Shown one piece after another: positions 33,374-41,529 of a stretch of 64,000 nt of DNA. Numbering within the stretch: the first letter of the stretch is position 1; every line of letters starts with the position of its first letter. The DNA lies in assembly GCA_001029295.1 (NCBI GenBank), contig LDXJ01000059.1, forward strand, positions 179,411-243,410, given 5' to 3'. Origin of the DNA: Peptococcaceae bacterium CEB3. Lineage in GTDB: Bacteria; Bacillota; Desulfitobacteriia; Desulfitobacteriales; Desulfitobacteriaceae. A program made the position numbers and the translations under genes. The notes beneath the pieces were generated by a model. That model ran no database searches. It saw nothing but the letters and a program-made list of their open reading frames with translations, and was not told the DNA's origin.

Positions 33374-34732
33374 GTGTCAATTTCGCAAAAGTTAAGCCGC
33401 CACATCGCAGACCTTCATTACGACTGCCTGCCGTCCGAAGTTGTACAGGCGGCCAAAAATAGTTTCCTGGACTGGTTAGGCTCAGCCGCAGCGGGGGCGG
33501 ATAAAATACCCGGCCAACTTCTGCTCTCGCTCGCCGAAGAAACCGGCGGGAACCCTCAGGCGACTCTCATCAGTAATGGAAAGAAGACGTCTGCTATCTT
33601 AGCGGCTCTGGTCAATGGAGCAATGTCACACACGGTGGAACTTGATGACGTGCACAAAGCTTCCATCCTTCACGCGGGGGCGGTAGTTATTCCCGCAGCC
33701 CTGGCAGCAGCGGAAAAATCCGGTGCGGACGGGCGGAAGTTGATTGAAGGAATCGTCGCCGGTTACGAGGTGGCGATCCGCATTGGAGAAGCGGTGACAC
33801 CTGCTCATTATCACTACTGGCATACAACGGGTACGGTTGGGACTTTTGGAGCCGCGGCAGCAGCGGGAAAGGTCTTTGGTCTCAATGAGGAGCAACTTAC
33901 CCATGCGCTTGGAACCGCAGGTACCCAGGCCGCTGGTCTCTGGGAATTTCTTTCGGACGGAGCGATGAGCAAACATCTGCATCCCGGCAAGGCCGGACTA
34001 AACGGGCTCCTGTCGGCCATGCTGGCGCAAAAGGGCTTTACCGGAGCTAAGCACATCCTCGAAGGGGAGAAAGGCTTTATCAGAGCTACAGCCGGGGAAT
34101 ACGAGTTGAGTAGAATCACCGACGGATTGGGCAAAGGGTATAAGATCTTGGAGAACTGCATCAAGATCCATGCCTCCTGCCGGCATACCCACCATGCCGT
34201 CGACGTTGTTCTGGAACTTGTGCAAAAGCACGACATTAACCCGGGCCAGGTGGAAAAAATCGTTGTCAAGACGTACCCTATCGCTATTGACATCACGGGC
34301 AATTTCCGTCCAGACTCCCTTTACGCGGCCAAGTTCAGCTTGCCGTTCTGCGTGGCGTTAGCCGTGAACGAACGAAAGGTGGGGCTGAACGAATTTAGTC
34401 TTGCTAATTTGCGGGATCCGATGATGCAAAGCGTGTTGGAGAGAGTAGAACTTCGGGAGGACCCGGCTCTCACCGCGTTATACCCTGCTAAATGGCCGGC
34501 CGAAGTCGAGATCGTGACCACGGACGGTCGCAAGGTGTGCGGGAGAACGGAGTACCCCCAGGGGGATCCTGAAAATCCAGTAACGCAGGAGCAATTGATG
34601 GACAAATTTAGGACTTTGGCCAGTATTCATTACGAAGACGAAGTTGTGGAAGGCCTGCTCCTCGCCGTCAATCAACTTGAGGATGTTAGAGATCTTTCGG
34701 TTATGCTGCAATACGGAAGGAGGAAGAACTAG
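33374..34732 (+). CDS. MmgE/PrpD family protein
   Basis: A 452-residue protein of the MmgE/PrpD superfamily, which includes 2-methylcitrate dehydratase, cis-aconitate decarboxylase and iminodisuccinate epimerase. Characteristic segments are SFLDWLGSAAAGA near the start, VNGAMSHTVELDDVHKASILHAG with the active-site Asp/His, and KLHPGKAGLNG-like KHLHPGKAGLNG. The GTG start follows GGGGAGGAAGG. It heads an operon with SdhCAB and SucCD, so it likely acts on a di- or tricarboxylic acid, forming or using an unsaturated acid. The exact reaction cannot be assigned from sequence. Confidence 0.88.
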   Translation: MSISQKLSRHIADLHYDCLPSEVVQAAKNSFLDWLGSAAAGADKIPGQLLLSLAEETGGNPQATLISNGKKTSAILAALVNGAMSHTVELDDVHKASILHAGAVVIPAALAAAEKSGADGRKLIEGIVAGYEVAIRIGEAVTPAHYHYWHTTGTVGTFGAAAAAGKVFGLNEEQLTHALGTAGTQAAGLWEFLSDGAMSKHLHPGKAGLNGLLSAMLAQKGFTGAKHILEGEKGFIRATAGEYELSRITDGLGKGYKILENCIKIHASCRHTHHAVDVVLELVQKHDINPGQVEKIVVKTYPIAIDITGNFRPDSLYAAKFSLPFCVALAVNERKVGLNEFSLANLRDPMMQSVLERVELREDPALTALYPAKWPAEVEIVTTDGRKVCGRTEYPQGDPENPVTQEQLMDKFRTLASIHYEDEVVEGLLLAVNQLEDVRDLSVMLQYGRRKN

Positions 34733-35334
34733 TGATAGGTACTTTTTTCTGGCGCAGGCTACATTCTCTTTCTGGCATCATTCCTATCGGGGTTTTCCTG
34801 GCTGAACACATGTTTATTAATTCTTTGGCCCTTAAAGGTAAATCCAGTTTTAACCAGGGCGTGGCCTTGTTGCATAGCATTCCGTATCTTTTTGCCGTAG
34901 AACTGGTCGTCATTTTTTTGCCGTTACTCTTTCACGCCTTTTATGGCCTTTGGCTAGTCTACCTAACGAAAAACAACGTCCTACCTTATACCTATTTTCG
35001 CAATTGGCTTTTCTACTTACAAAGAGTTACGGCTCTTATCACGCTTCTCTTTGTTGGCTGGCACGTCTGGGTCCTGCGCTTTTCTTCAGGGCTCACGGCA
35101 GGCAATGCGTTTAGCGTCGTAGCACATGCCCTGCACAGTCCTGCAGTTATGGTTCTCTATATTATCGGATTGCTTGCCACCTTCGGGCATTTTACCAACG
35201 GGCTGTGGTCCTTTCTTGTGACTTGGGGAATTACTGTCGGAGAGAGGGCCCAGAGGGTGGCTGCCTATGTCTGCATAGTTGTATTTTTAGTCTTCACGGT
35301 CGTGGGGTTGAATGCCTTGGGTGCTTTCATCTAG
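34732..35334 (+). CDS. sdhC: Succinate dehydrogenase/fumarate reductase cytochrome b558 subunit
   Basis: Membrane anchor of 200 residues with five hydrophobic helices, the di-heme b558 type found in Firmicutes. It has the expected helix histidines, including HSLSG near residue 10, FLAEHMF near 20, HAFYG near 65, GWHVW near 104 and HALHS near 128. The GTG start overlaps the upstream stop by one base (TAGTG) after AGGAGG, so it is translationally coupled to the prpD-like gene. It anchors the SdhAB pair encoded next to the membrane and links the reaction to menaquinone. Confidence 0.92.
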   Translation: MIGTFFWRRLHSLSGIIPIGVFLAEHMFINSLALKGKSSFNQGVALLHSIPYLFAVELVVIFLPLLFHAFYGLWLVYLTKNNVLPYTYFRNWLFYLQRVTALITLLFVGWHVWVLRFSSGLTAGNAFSVVAHALHSPAVMVLYIIGLLATFGHFTNGLWSFLVTWGITVGERAQRVAAYVCIVVFLVFTVVGLNALGAFI

Positions 35335-35346
35335 AGGAGGGAAAGT

Positions 35347-37113
35347 ATGAACAGAAAAGTCATTGTTGTCGGCGGCGGGTTAGCCGGCTTGATGTCGACT
35401 ATTCAGTTGGCCGAACGCGGCCAAAAAGTAGATTTATTTTCTCTGGTACCCTGCAAACGCTCGCATTCTGTATGCGCTCAGGGAGGGATCAATGCTGCGG
35501 TCAACACCAAGGGCGAGGGAGATTCGACATGGGAACACTTCGATGATACGATTTACGGCGGAGATTTTTTGGCCAACCAACCGCCGGTCAAAGCCATGAT
35601 CGAGGCGGCTCCCAAGATTATCTATCTCATGGACCGTATGGGAGTCACGTTTAACCGAACGCCGGAGGGATTCCTAGATGTGCGCCGTCTGGGCGGGGCG
35701 AAATATTCTCGTACTGTTTTTGCCGGAGCGACCACTGGGCAGCAGTTGATTTACGCACTTGATGAACAGGTGCGCCGCTATGAAGATGCAGGATTGGTTC
35801 AGCGCTACGAGGAGTGGGAATTCCTTTCCCTGGTTCTGGATAACGAAGGACGCTGCCGGGGCATCACGGTGCAGAGTCTTACCAGCCTGGAAATCGAGGC
35901 TTTTGCGGCGGATGCAGTGATTTTAGCCACAGGGGGGCCGGGCATGATCTTTGGTCGCAGTACCAACTCAACGATTAACACCGGCTTCGCAGCGGCATCC
36001 GCCTTTATGCAGGGAGCAACCTACGCCAACGGGGAGTTCATTCAGATCCACCCTTCGGCTATTCCAGGACGCGACAAGCTACGCCTTATGTCAGAATCCA
36101 TTCGTGGAGAGGGAGGCCGTGTCTGGGTCTACAAAGACGGCAAACCATGGTACTTCCTGGAGGAATGGTATCCGGCCTACGGTAACATGGTTCCCCGGGA
36201 CATTGCCACCCGGGCCATTTTTAAGGTCTGCGTTGATCTTAAATTAGGTATAGGCGGAGAAAACAAGGTCTACCTGGACATTTCTCATCTTGATCCGCAT
36301 GAAATTGACCGGAAATTAGCTGGGGTGGTCGATATTTATGAGAAGTTTGTTGGAGATGATCCGCGCAAAGTTCCGATGCAGACATTTCCGGCTGTGCATT
36401 ATTCTATGGGCGGTCTCTGGGTGGACTATGATCAAATGACAAACATACCCGGCCTCTTCGCAGCCGGCGAGTGTGAATACCAATACCATGGGGCTAACCG
36501 CCTGGGTGGGAATTCCTTGGTCGCGGCGATCTATGCCGGAATGGTGGCGGGCCCGAAGGCTTTGGAGTATGTTAAAGGTCTTGCCAAGAGCCATAGCGAT
36601 TTGCCTGTCGGCCTCTTTGATGAAGCGAAAGCGAAGGAAGAGGCTAAAAAAACCGCTATCTTTGCCCTGCAAGGGAAAGAAAACCCTTACCGCCTGCACC
36701 AGGAACTGGGGAACTGGATGCTGGAAAATGTGACGATTGTGCGTTATAACGACCGCCTGCGAAAAACGGATGAAAAGATTCAGGAGCTGATGGAACGCTA
36801 TCAAAATATTGGTGTGGGCAGCGGTGCGGCCTGGGGTAATCAAGTCGTTCCGTTTACCCGCCGTTTATGGGGCATGCTTACCCTGGCCCGTGTGATCACC
36901 TTAGGGGCGCTGCGGCGCGACGAGAGTCGGGGGGCCCACTATAAACCGGATTTTCCAGAGAGGGATGACGAAAACTGGCTAAAAACCACGAAGGCCGAGT
37001 ACAGTGCTAACGATATTCTGTTTAGCTATGAGCCGGTAGATATCAGCTATATTAAGCCACGCAAACGTCGTTACGACGTAGCTAAGGAGGTGACGATGCA
37101 AAATGAGCAATGA
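35347..37113 (+). CDS. sdhA: Succinate dehydrogenase/fumarate reductase flavoprotein subunit
   Basis: FAD subunit of 588 residues. It has the dinucleotide motif VVGGGLAGLMS and RSHSVCAQGGINAA, where the histidine is the usual covalent FAD ligand. The active-site region reads IQIHPSAIPG and SIRGEGGRVW, and later HGANRLGGNSLVAAI. Start ATG follows GAGGAGG. It overlaps sdhB by 11 bases. The complex may oxidise succinate or reduce fumarate or a related unsaturated acid made by the PrpD-like enzyme; the sequence does not decide the direction. Confidence 0.94.
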   Translation: MNRKVIVVGGGLAGLMSTIQLAERGQKVDLFSLVPCKRSHSVCAQGGINAAVNTKGEGDSTWEHFDDTIYGGDFLANQPPVKAMIEAAPKIIYLMDRMGVTFNRTPEGFLDVRRLGGAKYSRTVFAGATTGQQLIYALDEQVRRYEDAGLVQRYEEWEFLSLVLDNEGRCRGITVQSLTSLEIEAFAADAVILATGGPGMIFGRSTNSTINTGFAAASAFMQGATYANGEFIQIHPSAIPGRDKLRLMSESIRGEGGRVWVYKDGKPWYFLEEWYPAYGNMVPRDIATRAIFKVCVDLKLGIGGENKVYLDISHLDPHEIDRKLAGVVDIYEKFVGDDPRKVPMQTFPAVHYSMGGLWVDYDQMTNIPGLFAAGECEYQYHGANRLGGNSLVAAIYAGMVAGPKALEYVKGLAKSHSDLPVGLFDEAKAKEEAKKTAIFALQGKENPYRLHQELGNWMLENVTIVRYNDRLRKTDEKIQELMERYQNIGVGSGAAWGNQVVPFTRRLWGMLTLARVITLGALRRDESRGAHYKPDFPERDDENWLKTTKAEYSANDILFSYEPVDISYIKPRKRRYDVAKEVTMQNEQ

Positions 37114-37861
37114 AACGCCTAAAGAAGTGGCACTTCTTATCAAGCGCTGTCCTAATCCCCAGGCTACTGCGTATTGGGAAGAATTCAAGGTCCCATATTA
37201 CCCGAAAATGAATGTCGTGTCAGCACTCATGGAGATTCAGAAGAATCCTATCAATGCTAGAGGTGAAAGCGCCACTCCGGTGGCCTGGGATTGCAATTGC
37301 TTGGAAGAGGTGTGCGGTGCTTGCACTATGCTGATCAACGGGCGGGTCCGACAGGCGTGCTCAACCTTGGTTGATATGCTCAGTCAACCGATTCGCCTAG
37401 CTCCTTTGAGCAAATTTTCGCTGGTGCGGGATTTAGTGGTAGATCGCCAGGTGATGTTTACCAACTTGCGTAAGGTCAAGGCGTGGATTGAAATTGATGG
37501 GACTTACGATATGGGGCCAGGGCCTAACATTTCGCAGAAGGTCCAGGAACAGGCCTATGAGCTATCAAAGTGCATGACCTGCGGCAGCTGCCTCGAAGTG
37601 TGTCCGAATGTCAACTCCAAGAGCAAGTTCATCGGGCCGGCAGCCATTGCTCAGGTGGAGCTGATGAATTCTCATCCGATCGGGGCCCAACAGAAGGAGG
37701 CGCGCTTACAGGCTTTAATGGGCGAAGGTGGGATCGCGGAGTGTGGCAACGCTCAAAACTGTGTTAAAGCCTGTCCCAAAAATATTCCTCTTACGCGTTC
37801 GATTGCGCGTTTGAACCGGGCCACGACGGTTCAGGGACTTAAGAACTGGCTCAATCGTTAG
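37103..37861 (+). CDS. sdhB: Succinate dehydrogenase/fumarate reductase iron-sulfur subunit
   Basis: Electron-transfer subunit of 252 residues. The plant-type [2Fe-2S] site is CNCLEEVCGACTM with a later cysteine in RQACS. The C-terminal clusters use CMTCGSCLEVCP and CGNAQNCVKACP, fitting the [4Fe-4S]/[3Fe-4S] arrangement. The ATG at 37103 overlaps sdhA after AAGGAGG. The set sdhCAB is complete and in the order usual for Firmicutes. Confidence 0.94.
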   Translation: MSNETPKEVALLIKRCPNPQATAYWEEFKVPYYPKMNVVSALMEIQKNPINARGESATPVAWDCNCLEEVCGACTMLINGRVRQACSTLVDMLSQPIRLAPLSKFSLVRDLVVDRQVMFTNLRKVKAWIEIDGTYDMGPGPNISQKVQEQAYELSKCMTCGSCLEVCPNVNSKSKFIGPAAIAQVELMNSHPIGAQQKEARLQALMGEGGIAECGNAQNCVKACPKNIPLTRSIARLNRATTVQGLKNWLNR

Positions 37862-37917
37862 ATACAGTTCAGCACGAGCTCGAATTAAGATGGGTGAAAG
37901 GTTAGGGGGTAATCTTT

Positions 37918-39135
37918 GTGGGAAAGATGTTGGAAAACTTCAGCAAGAGAATTCTCGCAGAGGCTGGAATCGCAGTGCCCAGGAATGCTGTAGCCCGTAC
38001 TCCGGAGGAAGCGGTGGAAGAGGCCGGAAAACTAGGCTATCCGGTCGTACTCAAAGCGTTGGTTCCAGTTGGGAAGCGGGGAAAGACTGGTGCTATCAAG
38101 TTTGCGCATAATTCTGCGGAAGCAGCCGCCCTGACAAAAGAACTGCTGAGTATGACTGTCAGATATTTTCCGGTTGACAAGGTGTTGGTTGAGGAAAAGA
38201 TTGCGATTACTCAGGAGTGGTATTTATCTATCATGATCGATAAACAACGCCAAGCTCCAGTTATTATCTCCAGTCTGGATGGTGGGGTCGACGTCGAAGA
38301 ATTAAGCCGTGTTCATCCGGAAAGAGTGTTAACGCGTCATGTCGACCCCCTTTTCGGCATGGCTGAGTTTGAGGCCAAGGAAGTGTGGGCGGATCTCGGG
38401 CTCTCTGGAAAACCACTGAACCTGGCCACCCAGGCCTTAGCTCGTTTGGTACGTGTCTTTTGGGAGAAGGATGTATCTTTGCTGGAAATCAACCCGCTCG
38501 TTTTGACAGAAAGTGGGGAGGTCATGGCTGCTGCTTCGGTCATGAGTATTGATGATTGTGCCATGTTCAGACACCCGGAACTGGTTGGGATGGTACAGTT
38601 GGGTAGTGAGAGGACTTGGCGTCCCCAAACCGCCTTGGAGATGCGGATGGTGGAAGTTAACGAATCCGACCCCTATCGTGGAACCGCCCGTTACACTGAG
38701 ATGAACGGAGGTGATATTGGATTCCTCTGTGGCGGAGGCGGGGGAAGTCTGCTCGCTTTTGACGCTTTAGTTTCCTACGGCGGACAGCCGGCCAATTACA
38801 GCGAAGTGGGAGGGAACCCTGCAGAGGGGAAGGTTTATGGTATTACGAAAGGGATTCTTGCCAAACCTGGAGTTAGGGGGCTTTTTGTCTCCCATAATAT
38901 CACTAACAACACTCAGGTTGACGTCATGGCTAGAGGTGTGGCTCGTGCTCTTGAGGACTCAGGCAAGGATCCTCGCGTTTTTCCAGTGGTGGTACGTGAG
39001 GCGGGAGTTAACGACGAGATAGCCAAAGAGATCTTCCTCAGGGCGGGAATTGAGTACTATGGCGATGACACTACGATTTCGGAAGCAGCTAGGAGAATGG
39101 TGAAGAGGATCAAAGAACTGGAGGGGAGGGAGTAA
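37918..39135 (+). CDS. sucC: Acyl-CoA synthetase (ADP-forming) beta subunit, SucC-like
   Basis: ATP-grasp subunit of 405 residues of the succinate-CoA ligase type. The start GTG follows AGGTTAGGGGG; an ATG at 37927 is also possible. The ATP-grasp part contains GYPVVLKALVPVGKRGKTGAIKFA and VLVEEKI; LLEINPLVLTESG holds the metal-binding residues, and GGGGGSLLAFDAL with GGNPAEGKVYG lies in the CoA-ligase domain. It pairs with the next gene. In this operon it could activate succinate or a related dicarboxylate to its CoA ester, or run the other way to make ATP. Confidence 0.88.
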   Translation: MGKMLENFSKRILAEAGIAVPRNAVARTPEEAVEEAGKLGYPVVLKALVPVGKRGKTGAIKFAHNSAEAAALTKELLSMTVRYFPVDKVLVEEKIAITQEWYLSIMIDKQRQAPVIISSLDGGVDVEELSRVHPERVLTRHVDPLFGMAEFEAKEVWADLGLSGKPLNLATQALARLVRVFWEKDVSLLEINPLVLTESGEVMAAASVMSIDDCAMFRHPELVGMVQLGSERTWRPQTALEMRMVEVNESDPYRGTARYTEMNGGDIGFLCGGGGGSLLAFDALVSYGGQPANYSEVGGNPAEGKVYGITKGILAKPGVRGLFVSHNITNNTQVDVMARGVARALEDSGKDPRVFPVVVREAGVNDEIAKEIFLRAGIEYYGDDTTISEAARRMVKRIKELEGRE

Positions 39136-39136
39136 G

Positions 39137-40033
39137 ATGGCTATTTTGTTAGATAAAGATTCCCGTATTGCCATCCAGGGAATCACCGGTCGAGAAGCTG
39201 CTATGGTAACGAAGCATGGCCTAGACTATGGAACGAAAGTTCTTGCAGGGGTAACCCCAGGCAAAGAGGGTGAGGATGTCCACGGAGTACCCGTTTACAA
39301 TACCTTGAGAAAGGCAACTCTGCTCCACGGAATTAATACATCAGTGATCTATGTTCCCCCAGCCTTTGTTTATGATGCAGTTTTAGAGGGTATTGCAGCG
39401 GGAATAAAGTTGATTTTGATTGCAACCGAAAACGTTCCTCAGATAGACGCTATTAAATTTCTAGCACGAGCTAGACAGGCTGGCGTCAGGGTTATCGGAC
39501 CTAATTCCGTAGGGGTTATCACTCCGAAAGACAGGGTGAAAATCGGAGCCATCGGAGGAGATAAAGTCGACCGTTGCTTCGTTCCTGGACGAGTCGGGGT
39601 TATTTCTCGGAGCGGAGGGATGACGGCCGAGACTTCCTGGATGGTCAAGAAAGCGGGATTCGGAGTCAGTACTGCAGTTAGCATCGGGGGGGATGCCCTT
39701 GTCGGTACATCTATCCGGGATATGTTGATACTTTATGAACAAGACGTAGAAACAGATGCCGTGGTGACATTTTCCGAGCCAGGCACCCGCTTAGAGGAAG
39801 GGGCTGCCGATTTGCTTGTGGCTGGAGCTTTTACCAAGAAACTCTTCAGCTTTATCGCCGGTCGTTTTACGGAAAGCATGCCGGAAGGGACGGTTTTTGG
39901 GCATGCCGGAGCTATAATTTCCGGTGGAACCGGAAAACCATCCCAGAAGGAAGAGCGGTTGCGTTCCGCGGGGGCTGACGTGTTGGAACGCTTTGATGAC
40001 TTAATCCCACGATTAAAAGAGGCCTTGAAATAA
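39137..40033 (+). CDS. sucD: Acyl-CoA synthetase (ADP-forming) alpha subunit, SucD-like
   Basis: CoA-binding and phosphohistidine subunit of 298 residues. It opens with IAIQGITGREAAMVTKHGLDYGTKVLAGVTPGK-like sequence, has the conserved GPNSVGVITP near residue 120 and VISRSGGMTAE near 155, and carries the phosphorylated histidine in FGHAGAIISG near residue 256. It begins two bases after sucC ends. Together they form a complete succinate-CoA-ligase-type enzyme. Confidence 0.92.
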   Translation: MAILLDKDSRIAIQGITGREAAMVTKHGLDYGTKVLAGVTPGKEGEDVHGVPVYNTLRKATLLHGINTSVIYVPPAFVYDAVLEGIAAGIKLILIATENVPQIDAIKFLARARQAGVRVIGPNSVGVITPKDRVKIGAIGGDKVDRCFVPGRVGVISRSGGMTAETSWMVKKAGFGVSTAVSIGGDALVGTSIRDMLILYEQDVETDAVVTFSEPGTRLEEGAADLLVAGAFTKKLFSFIAGRFTESMPEGTVFGHAGAIISGGTGKPSQKEERLRSAGADVLERFDDLIPRLKEALK

Positions 40034-40204
40034 GCCGGTAATCGATCCAGGTGTAGATAAGTGTCCCGTATGATAACAGAAAATATATCCTACGTGACTT
40101 ACCAGCCATTCCTAAATGCTTATGCCAGTAATGTCTCATTCTTACCGAATGCCTATACCGGCCTGCACCAAAAAGCGGGCAATCCGAGAGAGGAGAAGGG
40201 AACT

Positions 40205-40795
40205 ATGAAATGTGCAGATTGTAAATTGGATAATGCCTGTTACAAAGGGAAAAGCTGCTATGATCAAGGATTTAAGCAACCTGAATATCAAGACGCGGAG
40301 AATCTTGGTATTCTAATGACTGCCAGCCGATTGGAGGCTGAGCACTATATGAAAATGACGCGATTGGAGGAACTGATTCATTTCAGCCGGGAAATGGGCT
40401 ATAAACGTTTAGGTATGGCGTTTTGCGTAGGATTAAGCCGGGAAGCGAAAGACATCGCTATGGTGCTGGGAAGGTATTTCGAAGTTCACTCCGTTTGTTG
40501 CAAGGTTTGTGGAGTTGACAAAAAGGAGTTTGGGATTCCCAACATCAAGCAGGAGCGTTATGAAGCAGCCTGCAATCCGATCGGTCAGGCAAAATACCTA
40601 AGAGAAGCCAAAACGGAAATCAATATTATTGTGGGTCTATGTGTTGGCCACGATATGCTCTTTACAAAATATTCGGAGGCTCCTGTGACAACCTTGGTGG
40701 CAAAAGACAGGGTGCTTGCCCATAATCCTTTAGGTGCGATCTATTCCAATTATTGGCGAAGGCAAATCATGGAGGACATGCCGAAACCTGACTAG
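40205..40795 (+). CDS. DUF1847 metal-binding-like protein
   Basis: A 196-residue cysteine-rich protein of the DUF1847 kind, found in many anaerobes and of unknown function. The ATG at 40205 follows AGGAGAAGGG; the longer frame from 40061 adds sequence without homology features. It opens with MKCADCKLDNACYKGKSCY, a four-cysteine group, and later has CCKVCGVDKKEFG and CNPIGQAKYL, all suggesting bound metal or Fe-S. It sits 170 bases after sucD and may belong to the same transcript. Confidence 0.8.
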   Translation: MKCADCKLDNACYKGKSCYDQGFKQPEYQDAENLGILMTASRLEAEHYMKMTRLEELIHFSREMGYKRLGMAFCVGLSREAKDIAMVLGRYFEVHSVCCKVCGVDKKEFGIPNIKQERYEAACNPIGQAKYLREAKTEINIIVGLCVGHDMLFTKYSEAPVTTLVAKDRVLAHNPLGAIYSNYWRRQIMEDMPKPD

Positions 40796-41058
40796 TCGGA
40801 ACATATATTTTCCAGTGCCTTCCTAAACCCAGTAGTAGGGGATGTGTAGAGTTAATATCACCAGACATGATTGTTTGGATCGTACGGCAGGGGTAGGGTT
40901 AGTTCACAGAAGGGAGAGATTTTGTCGTGGCCCTACAATCGGCTGCGGATATTTAAATTTATCAAAAAGCCCAGTACGGGGTGCAGGTGCGTTGGAAGGG
41001 CAAGGTGCGGGCGAATCTGTACAGAACAGGGCATAGTAGATTCGCGGGGGATTTGAGG

Positions 41059-41394
41059 ATGAAGCAGAGTCGTAGAGTAGCTAAAATGTCCGGCTTTATC
41101 GCGGATATTCTAAAGTCGGGCCTGGGATCGTACGCATTGGCAACAATTGTCTCGACGAGCAGTGCTATACCGTGTAAAGTAGGTGCTCAGGTCTTATTTT
41201 ACCGTGATGGTCATACGGAAGGTACCTTTGGGGAGGGATGTAGTGAAGTGGAAGCCGAAACAGGACGGCGTGTTCAGCGGGTCCTTAATTCTGGAAAGCC
41301 TGTTCTTGTTGAGATTGACTTAACTGGCAAGGTTATCGAACCCGACGACATTATCTGTGGCGGTAAGGTGGAGATATTTATTGAACTTCTGTGA
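41059..41394 (+). CDS. XdhC/CoxI N-terminal domain protein
   Basis: A 111-residue protein that covers only the N-terminal XdhC_CoxI domain: LATIVSTSSAIPCKVGAQVLF, EGTFGEGCSEVEAE, and the end IICGGKVEIFIE. Full XdhC proteins add a Rossmann domain and sulfurate the molybdenum cofactor of xanthine dehydrogenase-type enzymes. The ATG follows TTTGAGG; the frame is open upstream but lacks features. An orphan molybdenum hydroxylase lies at 57481, so a link is possible though distant. The 263 bases before it hold nothing I can name. Confidence 0.78.
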   Translation: MKQSRRVAKMSGFIADILKSGLGSYALATIVSTSSAIPCKVGAQVLFYRDGHTEGTFGEGCSEVEAETGRRVQRVLNSGKPVLVEIDLTGKVIEPDDIICGGKVEIFIELL

Positions 41395-41529
41395 GCGAGG
41401 TAACATTGTAATGCGGTACAGACTGGCGTACGGACGGGTTCTAGATTTGGCCGAGTTTCTACATAACGTAGTATAATAACGATTTCCGTTTGATCCCAAA
41501 AGCTAAGGGAAACGGGGAGGGCATGACCA

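Noticed and set aside
33374..40033. Methylcitrate cycle operon
   Set aside because: Only a PrpD-like protein and a PrpR-type regulator are present; no methylcitrate synthase or methylisocitrate lyase is seen.
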